From Rhodococcus gordoniae (GTDB lineage: Bacteria; Actinomycetota; Actinomycetes; Mycobacteriales; Mycobacteriaceae): DNA of 64,000 nt. The stretch lies in the NCBI RefSeq assembly GCF_001646655.1, contig NZ_LPZN01000003.1:1-64000 (forward strand), given 5' to 3'. Shown piece by piece: positions 51,178 through 59,653 of this stretch. The notes under the pieces were generated by a model. That model did not search any database and was not told the origin of the DNA. It saw only the letters and a list, made by a program, of their open reading frames with translations. A program made the translations under genes and the position numbers. Position 1 is the first letter of the stretch. Each line of letters begins with the position of its first letter.

Positions 51178-52386
51178 TCAGATGCCGAGGTCGCGGCGGA
51201 AACCGTCCGGCACGAACACATCGTCCGGGGTCAACTCGTGGATCGAGTTCTTGCCCAACCCCATCAAGGCGGAACCGATACCCCCGGACAGGATGTCGAG
51301 GACGTTCTCCACCCCGGCCTGACCGTTCGCGGCCAGACCCCACAGATACGCGCGGCCGATGAGCACCGCCTTCGCACCGAGCGCGATCGCCTTGACGACA
51401 TCGCTGCCGCGGCGGATACCTCCGTCGAGCAGCACCTCGACGTCCGTGCCCACCGCCTCGGCGATCGCCGGCAGCGCCCGGATCGGCGCCGGGGTGCCGT
51501 CGAGATTGTTGCCACCGTGGTTGGACACCGAGATCGCGGTGACCCCCGCATCGACGGCGCGCTTGGCGTCGTCGACCCGCATCACGCCCTTGAGCATGAA
51601 GGGCGCATCACCCCACTGCTCGCGCAGCCACGCCACATCCTCCCAGGTCGGCAACGGGGTGGTCATCCACTCGCCGTAGGCACCGAAGAAGGTCGGGGCC
51701 CGGCCGCCGGGCGGGGTCAGATTCGGGGTGGTCAGATCCGGCACGGCGCCGGTCTTCGCCCATTCGAGCAGCCATTTGGGGCGGATGATGCCCTCGGGCG
51801 CGAACTTGACCATCGCCTCGAGGTTCATGCGTTCGGGGATGGCGGGGCTGCCCCAGTCGCGGCCGTTGGAGAACGACCAGTCCAGGGTCATGATCAGGCC
51901 CTTGGCACCGGCGGCGCGGGCGCGTTCCATGCGCTGGACGAGCACTTCGCGGCTGCCGACCCAGTACATCTGGAAGAAGGTCTTGTCGTTGACCGCCGCG
52001 ACCTCCTCGACGGATTTGGACGCGAACGAACTCAATCCCATCGCGGTGCCGCGCGCCGCGGCGGCACGGGCGACGGCGACTTCACCGTCGGGGTGCACGG
52101 CCTGCACGCCCGTCGGGGAGATCATCACCGGCAGCGACACATCCTGGCCCAGGATGGTCGTGGCCATCTCCCGCTTGTCGGACAGTCCGGCCACGTGGGG
52201 GGCGAAACCGAGTTCGCGGAAGGCGGCGGTGTTGTCGTCGACGGTCAGGCCGGCCTCGGAGCCGGCGACGAGTGCGCCGTAGACGGACTTGGGCAGACGC
52301 TTACGCGCGCGTTGCTGCGCGACCGCGACGGTCTCGAACCACGGGTCGGTCGCCCAGGGGTTCTTCAGCCAGGAGGGCTTGGCCAT
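51178..52386 (-). CDS. mftD: MftD, FMN-dependent oxidase of mycofactocin maturation
   Basis: A 402-aa member of the lactate oxidase/glycolate oxidase FMN family. Visible blocks: residues ~82-100 (SLPVMISPTGVQAVH), FQMYWVGSRE (~142), MTLDWSF (~167), FMLKGVMRVDDAKRAVDAG (~270), VSNHGGNNLDGTPAPI (~294, catalytic His), LLDGGIRRGSDVVKA (~322) and the phosphate site LIGRAYLWGL (~345). MftD oxidatively deaminates AHDP to premycofactocin, creating the redox-active alpha-keto amide. ATG at 52386 with GAGGAG upstream, 19 bp after mftC. Length and motifs are normal for MftD. Confidence 0.95.
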   Translation of the reverse strand: MAKPSWLKNPWATDPWFETVAVAQQRARKRLPKSVYGALVAGSEAGLTVDDNTAAFRELGFAPHVAGLSDKREMATTILGQDVSLPVMISPTGVQAVHPDGEVAVARAAAARGTAMGLSSFASKSVEEVAAVNDKTFFQMYWVGSREVLVQRMERARAAGAKGLIMTLDWSFSNGRDWGSPAIPERMNLEAMVKFAPEGIIRPKWLLEWAKTGAVPDLTTPNLTPPGGRAPTFFGAYGEWMTTPLPTWEDVAWLREQWGDAPFMLKGVMRVDDAKRAVDAGVTAISVSNHGGNNLDGTPAPIRALPAIAEAVGTDVEVLLDGGIRRGSDVVKAIALGAKAVLIGRAYLWGLAANGQAGVENVLDILSGGIGSALMGLGKNSIHELTPDDVFVPDGFRRDLGI

Positions 52387-52405
52387 GACGAATCTCCTCG
52401 GAAAT

Positions 52406-53647
52406 CTACAGGCCTGCGAGCGGGTTCTCGTCGCAGAACTTGGCGGGGGGCTTGGTGAGCAGGGTCAACGGCACCGGCGCGGCCGGAGTGCGCCGCTCGG
52501 CGCGCTTGCCGGTACGCGAGTGGTCGACACTCGACTGCGGCACGGTGCGCTCGGCTTCGAGCGCCGATTGCCCGTAGCCCTGCACACATTCGGGATCGGG
52601 TCCGTCCATCGGCAGACCGGTGAAGAACTTCGCGGCCATGCACCCCCCGCGGCACGAGTCGTAGAAGTTGCACGAGCTGCACGCCCCGGCCGACTGCGGT
52701 TCGCGCAGTTCGCGGAACAGCTCGGAGTTCGTCCACACCGAGGAGAACCCCCCGTCGGTGAGGATGTTGCCGGCGAGGAAGTTCTCGTGGATCGCGAACG
52801 GGCACGCGTAGACGTCGCCGACCGGATCGATCAGGCACACCACCCGGCCCGCGCCGCACAGGTTCAGCCCGGGCAGCGAGCCGCCGCCCTCGCCGCCGAA
52901 AGCCGACAGGTGGAAGAACGAGTCGCCGGTCAGCACGCCTTCGCCGTGGGCGACGAGCCAATCGTAGAGCTGCCGCTGCTGCTCGTGGGTGGGATGCAGA
53001 TCGTCCCACACGTCCACCGCACGGCCCGACGGGCGCAACCGGGTGATGCGCAGGGTGGCACCGTACTTGTCGGCGAGGGCCTTGAACTCGTCGAGCTGGT
53101 CGACGTTCTGGCGCGTGACGACCACGGAGATCTTCGCGTCGCGGAAACCGGCCTCGGACAGGTTCTCGAGCGCGCGTACGGCCATGGCGAACGAACCCGG
53201 CCCGCGCACGGCGTCGTTGACCTCGGCGGTGGCGCCGTCGAGGGAGATCTGCACATCGACATAGTCGGAGGCGGCGAGTCGTTCGGCGACCTTGCGGTCG
53301 ATGCGCACCCCGTTGGTGGAGAACTTCACGCCCACCTGGTGATCGGTGGCGTAATCCACCAGTTCCCAGAAGTCCGAGCGCACCGTCGGTTCGCCACCGC
53401 CGATGTTGACGTAGAAGACCTGCATGCGCTGCAACTCGTCGATGATCGCCTTGCACTGCTCGGTCGACAGTTCCCGCGGGTCGCGTCTACCGGACGAGGA
53501 CAGGCAGTGCACACACGAGAGGTTGCACGCGTAGGTCAGCTCCCAGGTCAGGCAGATCGGGGCGTCGAGACCCTTTTCGAACTGGTCGACGAGACGACCG
53601 ACCTTCGGAGGGGTGGGGGTGGTGGGCGGTTCGAGCAGCGAAGTCAT
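52406..53647 (-). CDS. mftC: MftC, radical SAM/SPASM maturase of mycofactocin
   Basis: A 413-aa radical SAM enzyme. The SAM 4Fe-4S motif CNLSCVHC (CxxxCxxC) is near residue 41, GGGEPT near 83, and the SPASM region carries cysteines in LCGAGRVVCLIDPVGDVYACPF (~268-290) and ACSSCNFYDSCRGGC (~327-341), with a later C near 358. MftC decarboxylates the C-terminal Tyr of MftA and then forms a C-C bond to the penultimate Val, giving a five-membered lactam. ATG at 53647, 38 bp after mftB. The C-terminus after ~370 is variable and basic. Among the most certain assignments in the window. Confidence 0.97.
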   Translation of the reverse strand: MTSLLEPPTTPTPPKVGRLVDQFEKGLDAPICLTWELTYACNLSCVHCLSSSGRRDPRELSTEQCKAIIDELQRMQVFYVNIGGGEPTVRSDFWELVDYATDHQVGVKFSTNGVRIDRKVAERLAASDYVDVQISLDGATAEVNDAVRGPGSFAMAVRALENLSEAGFRDAKISVVVTRQNVDQLDEFKALADKYGATLRITRLRPSGRAVDVWDDLHPTHEQQRQLYDWLVAHGEGVLTGDSFFHLSAFGGEGGGSLPGLNLCGAGRVVCLIDPVGDVYACPFAIHENFLAGNILTDGGFSSVWTNSELFRELREPQSAGACSSCNFYDSCRGGCMAAKFFTGLPMDGPDPECVQGYGQSALEAERTVPQSSVDHSRTGKRAERRTPAAPVPLTLLTKPPAKFCDENPLAGL

Positions 53648-53685
53648 GGGCTGGTCCTTCGGGCGTCGGGCAGAAACGAGCGGCG

Positions 53686-54000
53686 TCAGGCAGGAACGAT
53701 CATGTGCGAGTCGGCCAGGGTGCCGAGAGCACGCACGTAGGGCCGCTCGGCACTCTCGTCGATCCCGTGCGCGCGCAACGCTTCCCGGACCGAGGTGTGG
53801 TCTCCGAGGGATCGGACGATCTCGACGATGACGGTGTTCTTCAGGAACGACAATTTGCGGGTGCCGAAGTGGTAGAGCAACGCCCCGAACGGTTCGGGGC
53901 GAAGCGCTACCTGCGGGTGGAGCCGCCAGCCGGCACCCGGATCGAACGTTGCTGTGCCCACAGCGTCGGGGGACACGTCGGTGGCTCCGGGCGCGGTCAT
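53686..54000 (-). CDS. mftB: MftB, RiPP recognition chaperone for MftA
   Basis: A 104-aa protein with a PqqD-like RRE fold. It has a leader-binding beta region WRLHPQVALRPEPFGALLYHF (~24-44), TRKLSFLKN (~47), then a helical half ending TLADSHMIVPA. MftB binds the MftA leader and presents it to MftC. The ATG at 54000 lies one base after the mftA stop (TGACATG), so translation of the two is probably coupled. The order mftA-mftB-mftC is canonical. Confidence 0.96.
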   Translation of the reverse strand: MTAPGATDVSPDAVGTATFDPGAGWRLHPQVALRPEPFGALLYHFGTRKLSFLKNTVIVEIVRSLGDHTSVREALRAHGIDESAERPYVRALGTLADSHMIVPA

Positions 54001-54001
54001 G

Positions 54002-54097
54002 TCAGTACACGCCGCACATGCCGTCGATGGAGACCTCCTCGACGAGAGACTCCTCGATCAGATCGGATTCGATCACTGCGTTGTCACGATCGGACAT
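54002..54097 (-). CDS. mftA: MftA, mycofactocin precursor peptide
   Basis: A 31-codon gene read directly from the sequence, starting MSDRDNAVIESD and ending IDGMCGVY-stop. The acidic, helix-prone leader (EESLVEEVSIDG) and the invariant C-terminal IDGMCGVY are the hallmarks of MftA. The final Val-Tyr becomes the redox core. The ATG at 54097 is preceded by AGGAGG five bases upstream, and the stop is followed after one base by mftB. It is the first gene of a seven-gene minus-strand operon reaching 46438. Confidence 0.97.
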   Translation of the reverse strand: MSDRDNAVIESDLIEESLVEEVSIDGMCGVY

Positions 54098-54219
54098 GTT
54101 TCCTCCTCGGATCTTCTCTCTCCGGAATCGGAGCCCGGCTTCACAGCGGGCTTGCTTTGTGAGCCGCTTCACCACTGTAATGGCATCGAGTGCAGAATGT
54201 CACTACGGGGAGAGGAACA
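54098..54219. promoter_or_regulatory. Divergent mftA / mftR promoter-operator region
   Basis: This 122-bp gap lies between the divergent starts of mftA (minus) and the TetR-type mftR (plus). An inverted repeat AGTG-N8-CACT occurs at 54189-54204, and a further CACTGTAATGGC half-site-like stretch lies just before it. A TetR repressor commonly binds such divergent regions, so this is a plausible MftR operator. The exact site and the promoters are not proven by sequence alone. Confidence 0.5.
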
Positions 54220-54870
54220 ATGACGCGCAGCCGACGGAAACCGTCCGCTCGGGTAGGTCGCCGCCCGTCCACGTCGAAGGAGGAGCTCGCTGCTCTCGGC
54301 ATCGAACTGTTCATGGAGGTCGGATTCGACGAGACGAGCATCGACGACATCGCCGAGGCCGCCGGCATCGCCCGCCGCACCTTCTTCCGGTACTTCCCGT
54401 CGAAGAACGAGCTGGCCTGGGGAAACTTCGACGAACACCTCGCCGGCATGCGCGCGAGCCTCGAGACGATTCCCGAGGACGTCCCGCTCTCCGACGCGCT
54501 GACCACCGCCCTGCACGACTTCAACACCTTCCCCGACAGCGAGGCCGAACGGCACCGGGCACGGATGGGTCTCATCCTGCACACGCCCGCACTGCAGGGC
54601 TATTCGTCGGTGATGTACCAGGGGTGGAGGCGGGTCGTCGCCGAGTTCGTCGCCCGCCGCATCGGAGCCGGACCCGACGACCACATTCCTCGCACCGTCG
54701 GCTACCTGGTGCTCGGCGTCGCGATCTCCGCCTACGAGGCGTGGCTCGACGAACCCGCATCGGATCTGCACGAATTCCTGGCCGTCGGGATGGGGACACT
54801 GACCGCAGGCCTCGACTACAGTGACCCCCACTCCCCTTTCACGCCTCCGAAAAAGGTTGCGAAACAATGA
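54220..54870 (+). CDS. mftR: MftR, TetR-type regulator of the mycofactocin operon
   Basis: A 216-aa TetR protein. The N-terminal HTH is visible at residues ~20-65: LAALGIELFMEVGFDETSID, DIAEAAGIARRTFFRYFPSKNEL. The C-terminal ligand domain follows, without obvious known pocket residues. In M. smegmatis MftR represses the mft genes and responds to acyl-CoAs. Start chosen at ATG 54220, which has GGGGAGAGG just upstream. The earlier GTG at 54190 would add ten residues and overlaps the inverted repeat. Its stop overlaps the mftM start (ATGA). Divergent from mftA. Confidence 0.92.
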   Translation: MTRSRRKPSARVGRRPSTSKEELAALGIELFMEVGFDETSIDDIAEAAGIARRTFFRYFPSKNELAWGNFDEHLAGMRASLETIPEDVPLSDALTTALHDFNTFPDSEAERHRARMGLILHTPALQGYSSVMYQGWRRVVAEFVARRIGAGPDDHIPRTVGYLVLGVAISAYEAWLDEPASDLHEFLAVGMGTLTAGLDYSDPHSPFTPPKKVAKQ

Positions 54871-55700
54871 CCCTGCTCGATTCGCTCGCTCCCTGCAGCC
54901 CGGGTCTGTGGACACACGACCATGTGACGGTCGAACGCGTCACCGCCGGACCGCTGACCTACGGCACGTCGGGTGTGAAAGTGCTGAACGTCCGGCGCGA
55001 CGCCGACCGTCTCCACGTCACGCATTCGCTCACCGCCGAGCAGATCAGTGAGCGGCTCGTCGCCGAGGTGACCGCCTCGATCCAGGACGCCGCCTTCGGC
55101 CAGGACGAGTTCGAACTGACGATGGTCGGACTCGTGCGTTCCACGGTGTCGGGCGCCCTCGACTCGTGGGTCACCTACTACCGCAACTCGCTCGACGAAC
55201 TGCTCGACGGTACAGCCGATTTCGCGCCCATCCACGATCGTGCGGCCGAACTCGTGCGCGGGAGCGTGCTCGATCTGGGGTCGTGTTTCGGCTTCCTGCC
55301 GTTGCGGCTCGCTGCCGCCGGTACCGCGGTCACCGCCACCGACATCCTGCCCGGCACCATGCGCCTGCTCGATGCCGTCGCGCCGCGACTGGGTCTGCGC
55401 CTCGACACGCTCGTGTGCGACGCGGCGAACGTCCCGGTAGCCGACGACAGCGCCGACACCGTGACGGCCATCCATCTGCTCGAGCACGTCGACGACGCCG
55501 TGGGGGCCACGATCCTCGCCGAGGCGCTGCGGATCGCCAGGCAGCGGGTGGTCGTCGCGGTGCCGTTCGAGGACGAGGCGACGGCGTGCCACGGACACGT
55601 GCGCACCTTCGACCTGTCGGCGCTGGAGGAACTCGGACGCACCACGGGCCGGTCCTTCGAGGTGTTCGAATACCACGGTGGGTGGCTCGTCGTCGACTGA
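54867..55700 (+). CDS. mftM: MftM-like SAM-dependent methyltransferase of mycofactocin tail
   Basis: A 277-aa class-I methyltransferase. An N-terminal ~120 residues of alpha/beta sequence precede the Rossmann core: motif I VLDLGSCFGFLPL (~130-142), acidic motif TATDILPG (~151), LVCDAANVPVADDSADTVTAIHLLEHV (~172-198) and VVVAVPFEDEATACHGHVRTF (~223). In mycobacteria MftM 2-O-methylates the second glucose of the mycofactocin chain. The 4-bp overlap with mftR (ATGA) and the position beside mftA support the same role here. No transmembrane segment. An unrelated small-molecule methyltransferase cannot be excluded without a search. Confidence 0.85.
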   Translation: MTLLDSLAPCSPGLWTHDHVTVERVTAGPLTYGTSGVKVLNVRRDADRLHVTHSLTAEQISERLVAEVTASIQDAAFGQDEFELTMVGLVRSTVSGALDSWVTYYRNSLDELLDGTADFAPIHDRAAELVRGSVLDLGSCFGFLPLRLAAAGTAVTATDILPGTMRLLDAVAPRLGLRLDTLVCDAANVPVADDSADTVTAIHLLEHVDDAVGATILAEALRIARQRVVVAVPFEDEATACHGHVRTFDLSALEELGRTTGRSFEVFEYHGGWLVVD

Positions 55701-55765
55701 TTCCGTCACCCATCCGCCTGCATCCCCGCGACGAATACCGGGTGTAGCCGGAAGGAGGTGGCACG

Positions 55766-56212
55766 ATGAGCGAGAACGTCGAGAGCCACTTCAGCTGGAC
55801 CTCACGTCGTGTCGTCCTCCCCCACTGCCCCGAGGACAGGAAGAAGGCCGGTTCGTCCGGCCTGGTGATGGACTGCCGGCCGATTCCCGAGCGACCGGAC
55901 GTACGACTGCTCGTCTATCACGACGACACGGACGACTCCGATTACGACGCCGTAGCGATCGGGAAGACGGACGGCGCGAACGACATTCCGGTACTCACCA
56001 CATCGGAGGAATGTCTTCTCGTCGCCGCGGCCCGGTCGAGGACCGACCCCGCGATCGTGCTTGCCGCACCGCCGGGCGACGATCGGGGTCGACGGATTCG
56101 GGAGGTCACCGGTCAGATTCTCCGAGGCGGGCCGCTCCTGTGCCTGCTGGTGTGCACCGGAGCGCTGTCGGTGCTGGTGCCGGTGCATTCCTCCGTCCCG
56201 GACGACCGCTGA
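55766..56212 (+). CDS. Hypothetical protein, 148 aa
   Basis: ATG at 55766 follows a clear GGAAGGAGG. The sequence starts MSENVESHFSWTSRRVVLPH, has a central acidic segment (YHDDTDDSDYDAVAIGKTDG) and ends in a hydrophobic stretch GGPLLCLLVCTGALSVLVPVH that might be a membrane segment. I recognise no domain. It follows mftM by 65 bp on the same strand and converges with the response regulator gene (stops ten bases apart). The good SD supports expression. Function unknown. Confidence 0.65.
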   Translation: MSENVESHFSWTSRRVVLPHCPEDRKKAGSSGLVMDCRPIPERPDVRLLVYHDDTDDSDYDAVAIGKTDGANDIPVLTTSEECLLVAAARSRTDPAIVLAAPPGDDRGRRIREVTGQILRGGPLLCLLVCTGALSVLVPVHSSVPDDR

Positions 56213-56221
56213 CGAGAGGCC

Positions 56222-56899
56222 TCAGATGAGGCCTTGCTTGCTCGCCGCGTAGACCGCCTCCGCCCGGCGACTCACACCGAGCTTGCGCATGATGTTGCTG
56301 ACGTGGAACTTCACGGTGGTGGCCGAGATGAACAGCTCCGCACCGATCTTCACGTTCGACAGGCCGGCGGCGAGGAGCTTCAGCACTTCGAGTTCGCGGC
56401 CGGTCAACTGTTCCGCGGGAGCGGCCTGCCCGTTGAGCGACCGCACCACCGCAGCCGCGCTGCGCGAGTCGAAGGCGCTCTCACCACGGGAGACGGCACG
56501 GATGGCGCGCACCAGTTCGGTGGTGTCGACGTCCTTGACGACGTAACCGCGAGCACCGGCGTGCACCGCCCGCACGACGAGTTGCTCGTCGAGGAAGGTG
56601 GTGAGCACGAGCAGCCCGATCCCCGGATGCGCGGAGGACAGCCGGCCGCACAATCCCAGTCCCTCGAAATCCGATCCCGCCGAGAGCTTGAGGTCGAGCA
56701 GCACGATGTCGGGACGCATGCGGTCGACGAGCGTGAGAGCCTCCGCGTCCGTCGACGCCTCCCCCACCACTTCGAGATCCGGTTCGCGGTCGAGGATCGA
56801 GCGGAGTCCCTGGCGGAGGATCGCGTGGTCGTCGACGAGTGCGATACGCACCGTGCCGGGCCGAGCCCGGGGGGTTGCCTGCGGCGGCGTGACGGTCAT
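56222..56899 (-). CDS. NarL/LuxR-type response regulator
   Basis: A 225-aa two-component regulator. The receiver domain (~15-130) has acidic residues at the start of VDDHAILRQGL and the phosphorylated Asp in DIVLLDLKLS (~63). The C-terminal LuxR-type HTH (~160-222) reads LTGRELEVLKLLAAGLSNVKIGAELFISATTVKFHVSNIMRKLGV. Its ATG overlaps the kinase stop (ATGA), so the two are co-translated partners. The operon also contains the iron-type alcohol dehydrogenase upstream. Targets are unknown; alcohol-oxidation genes nearby are reasonable candidates. Confidence 0.93.
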   Translation of the reverse strand: MTVTPPQATPRARPGTVRIALVDDHAILRQGLRSILDREPDLEVVGEASTDAEALTLVDRMRPDIVLLDLKLSAGSDFEGLGLCGRLSSAHPGIGLLVLTTFLDEQLVVRAVHAGARGYVVKDVDTTELVRAIRAVSRGESAFDSRSAAAVVRSLNGQAAPAEQLTGRELEVLKLLAAGLSNVKIGAELFISATTVKFHVSNIMRKLGVSRRAEAVYAASKQGLI

Positions 56900-58269
56900 G
56901 ACGATTCTCCCACCTGTTGAACTACAGCGTTGTCCTGCAACGGGATCCGGGCTGCGATCCGCACTCCGCCGAGCCTGGAACGCCGCACCTCGAGAGCGCC
57001 ACCGAGTTCCCGGGCGCGCGCTTGCATGTTCGCGAGGCCACGATGATTCCCGTCGAGGCCGTTGGCGGCCAGTCGCAACATCACTCGCAGACGCGCCGGG
57101 TCGCCGTCGCCGTCGTCGGCCACGGAGAGCAGGACCGCGTCGCCTCCGTAGGCGAGCCGCAGCACCACACGACTCGCGTTGGCGTGGACCGCCGCGTTGA
57201 ACAGTGCTTCGCCGGCGATCCGGAGCAGGGCGTGCTCGGCCTCACCGGTCAGCTCGACCGGCGTGCCGGCCATCCTCGTCCTCACCTCGAGTTCGCCCGG
57301 CATGTGGGCGACACTGAGCTGTTCGAGCATCTCCGGCAACGACATGCGTTCGGCGTCCGACGGCCGGTTCAGCGCGTAGATCGCCGACCGCAACTGCTCG
57401 ACGGCACCGCGCGTGAGCTCCTTGGCGAGGTCGAGCCGCTCGCTGCGTTCGGCGTCGGGGATGTCGCTGCGGCACACCTCGATCTGCATACCTGCGGAGA
57501 GCACGGCCTGGGTGACGCTGTCGTGGAGTTCCCGGGCGATGCGATGCCGTTCCTCGTCGAGCGCCTGGTTGCGGTGGGCGACGCCGAGCTGCCGCTGTGT
57601 GAGCGCGAGTTTCTCGAGGGTGTCCTCCAGTTCCTCGTTGCGTGCCTGCAGGTCGGCGGCGGAGCGGTTGGCTTCGCGGTAGGCCTGTTCGGCGCGCTCG
57701 AGGAGGAGTTGCCCGCGCTGGTAGAGCGCGGAGTTCTGCAATGCGACCGCCGTCTGGCTGGCGAGGATGGACAGGACGGCGCGGTCGGTGGTGTCGAGGG
57801 CACGGTGATCCGGCGTCCACGCGGCGATGGCGCCGACGACTCCCCCGCCCAGGACGATGGGTACGAACGCGTGGTGGTTCTCGACCAGCTCACGACGCTC
57901 GGCAGCACCCGTGCGCACGGCGTCGAGCAGCGCGACGACCTCGTCGGGCAGGGGCGGCCCCTCCACGTTGTCGACGAGGAAGGGAGTGGCGTCGGGGCCG
58001 AGCACGAGCCTGCGCGGACCGGCATCGGGCAGGACACCGTCGGCGAGGGCGAAGGCGACCCATGTCGCACTCAGATGCGCGCGGGCGGCTTCGGCGACGG
58101 CGCAGATGAGCGTCTCCGGTCCCTCGACGGTGCGCACCAGAGCCCGGGAGATCAACTCGAGTGCGTGGACGACGCGTTCGAGGCGCTCGGCGGCGCCGCG
58201 GTACTGCGGATAGAAGGTCGACTTCCCGGAGCGGAGTCCGGTCAGTGCCGACAGGTCGGGAGCACTCAC
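56896..58269 (-). CDS. GAF-domain sensor histidine kinase (HisKA_3 type)
   Basis: A 457-aa kinase. Residues ~15-40 (LRSGKSTFYPQYRGAAERLERV) precede a GAF domain (~40-200). A coiled-coil-like linker is rich in Glu/Gln/Arg (LLERAEQAYREANRSAADLQARNEELEDTLEKLA). The phosphoacceptor is His in HRIARELHDSVTQAVL (~270), followed by an HATPase domain with ALLRIAGEALFNAAVHANAS (~365) and LLSVADDGDG. There are no transmembrane segments, so it is cytosolic. GTG start at 58269 overlaps the alcohol dehydrogenase stop (GTGA). The in-frame start at 58335 would lie well inside that gene and is rejected. Ligand unknown. Confidence 0.92.
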   Translation of the reverse strand: MSAPDLSALTGLRSGKSTFYPQYRGAAERLERVVHALELISRALVRTVEGPETLICAVAEAARAHLSATWVAFALADGVLPDAGPRRLVLGPDATPFLVDNVEGPPLPDEVVALLDAVRTGAAERRELVENHHAFVPIVLGGGVVGAIAAWTPDHRALDTTDRAVLSILASQTAVALQNSALYQRGQLLLERAEQAYREANRSAADLQARNEELEDTLEKLALTQRQLGVAHRNQALDEERHRIARELHDSVTQAVLSAGMQIEVCRSDIPDAERSERLDLAKELTRGAVEQLRSAIYALNRPSDAERMSLPEMLEQLSVAHMPGELEVRTRMAGTPVELTGEAEHALLRIAGEALFNAAVHANASRVVLRLAYGGDAVLLSVADDGDGDPARLRVMLRLAANGLDGNHRGLANMQARARELGGALEVRRSRLGGVRIAARIPLQDNAVVQQVGESS

Positions 58270-59498
58270 ATCGCCGTCCGGAACAACTCGATCATCTGGT
58301 CGTGGGTCGCGGTGCGCGGATTCGTCGACATGCACGCGTCGCGCAGAGCGCCCTCGGCGAGTCGCGGGAGGTCTTCCTCACGCACGCCGAGTTGCCGCAG
58401 TCCACGCGGCACGCCCACCTGCCGGGCGAGTTCGTCGATGCGCGAGGCGACGGCCTCGACGGCGTCGGGTGCGGCGCCACGCGCCTCCTCCAGACCGAGG
58501 GTCGCCGCGACCTCGACGAACGGCCGGGGATCGTCGGCGCCGTTGAACCGGATGACGTGCGGCAGCAGCACCCCGTTGACGACCCCGTGCGGCAGGTCGA
58601 GCAGACCGCCGACCTGGTGACTCATCGCGTGGGCGGCGCCGAGGATCGCATTGGTGAACGCGAGCCCGGCCTCGAGACTCGCCTGGGCCATGGTGGCACG
58701 GGCAGGCATGAAGGTCGGATCGTCGATCGTGCGCACGAGCGTGCCGGTGACCATGCCGACCGCGCGCAGTGCGTGATGGTCGGTGAGCGGGTTGTGGGCA
58801 CGGGAGACGAACGCCTCGATGCCATGGGTGAGAGCGTCGAGTCCGGTGGCGGCGTTGAGGTCGGCGGGCATGGTGGTGAGCAGACGCGGATCGATGACCG
58901 TGAGGTCGGGGACGAGCGACCGCCCGATGATGGTGATCTTGCTGCCCCGCGCGGTGTCGGTGACCACGCAGAACTGGGAGACGTCGGCTCCCGTGCCGGA
59001 CGTCGACGGCACCATGACCATCGGTGGGATGGGCAGCGGCGCGCGGTCGACTCCCTCGTAGTCGAGGATGTTGCCGCCGTTGGCGGCGAGGATCGCGACA
59101 CCCTTCGCCGCGTCGATCACCGAGCCGCCACCCAGCGCGACGAGGACGTCGCAGCCGCGCGCCCGGTACAGCTCATGGCCTGCCGCGACCTCGTGGTCCT
59201 TCGGGTTGGGGGTGAGACCGGCCCACACGGTGGGTTCGATCCCCTGCTCACGCAGGTGCTGCAGGAGCTCGTCGGCCCAGCCCGCCTCGATCAGCCCCGG
59301 ATCGGTGACGAGCATGGGACGGACACCGCCCAGCCGGACGGCGGCGTGGGCCGCTTCGACGAGCGAACCCTCCCCGAAGACGATCTCGGGTGCGTGGAAC
59401 TTGACCAGGGCGGGACCCGCACCGGAACGGCCCCCGTGAGGGGCCGCGTGAGCACAGGGAGAGGTCGTGTTCTGGTGTCCCGGCATGACGACGGCCAC
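58266..59498 (-). CDS. Iron-containing (type III) alcohol dehydrogenase
   Basis: A 410-aa group III ADH. Motifs: VALGGGSVIDAAKG for NAD binding (~117-130), VPSTSGTGADVSQF (~160), DPRLLTTMPADLNAATGLDALTHGIEAFVS (metal Asp/His, ~210-240) and GAAHAMSHQVGGLLDLPHGVVNGVLLPHV (metal His residues, ~285-315). The N-terminal ~30 residues are variable and His/Gly-rich. GTG start at 59498 with AGGAG. It is the first gene of an operon with a sensor kinase and response regulator (4-bp overlaps). This resembles the Pseudomonas arrangement in which the Fe-ADH ErcA helps control ethanol oxidation. It may be catalytic (ethanol or methanol oxidation, possibly mycofactocin-linked like Mdo) or regulatory. Confidence 0.9.
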   Translation of the reverse strand: MAVVMPGHQNTTSPCAHAAPHGGRSGAGPALVKFHAPEIVFGEGSLVEAAHAAVRLGGVRPMLVTDPGLIEAGWADELLQHLREQGIEPTVWAGLTPNPKDHEVAAGHELYRARGCDVLVALGGGSVIDAAKGVAILAANGGNILDYEGVDRAPLPIPPMVMVPSTSGTGADVSQFCVVTDTARGSKITIIGRSLVPDLTVIDPRLLTTMPADLNAATGLDALTHGIEAFVSRAHNPLTDHHALRAVGMVTGTLVRTIDDPTFMPARATMAQASLEAGLAFTNAILGAAHAMSHQVGGLLDLPHGVVNGVLLPHVIRFNGADDPRPFVEVAATLGLEEARGAAPDAVEAVASRIDELARQVGVPRGLRQLGVREEDLPRLAEGALRDACMSTNPRTATHDQMIELFRTAM

Positions 59499-59653
59499 TG
59501 TTCGCTCCTGACGATCCGCGCACCTGCGTGATCCAGCTTACGGTGCGCGGGCTCTCGGGCGGAGCGGGCACGGGGCGCACCGGACCGATGGCGGGGTCGG
59601 CACCTGTCCGACAGGGTAGGTCACCGGCGTCCGCCTTGTCCGCGCCGAGTACG

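Noticed and set aside
58270-58335. Longer start for the sensor kinase at 58335
   Set aside because: It lies deep inside the alcohol dehydrogenase gene, while the GTG at 58269 forms a typical GTGA overlap.
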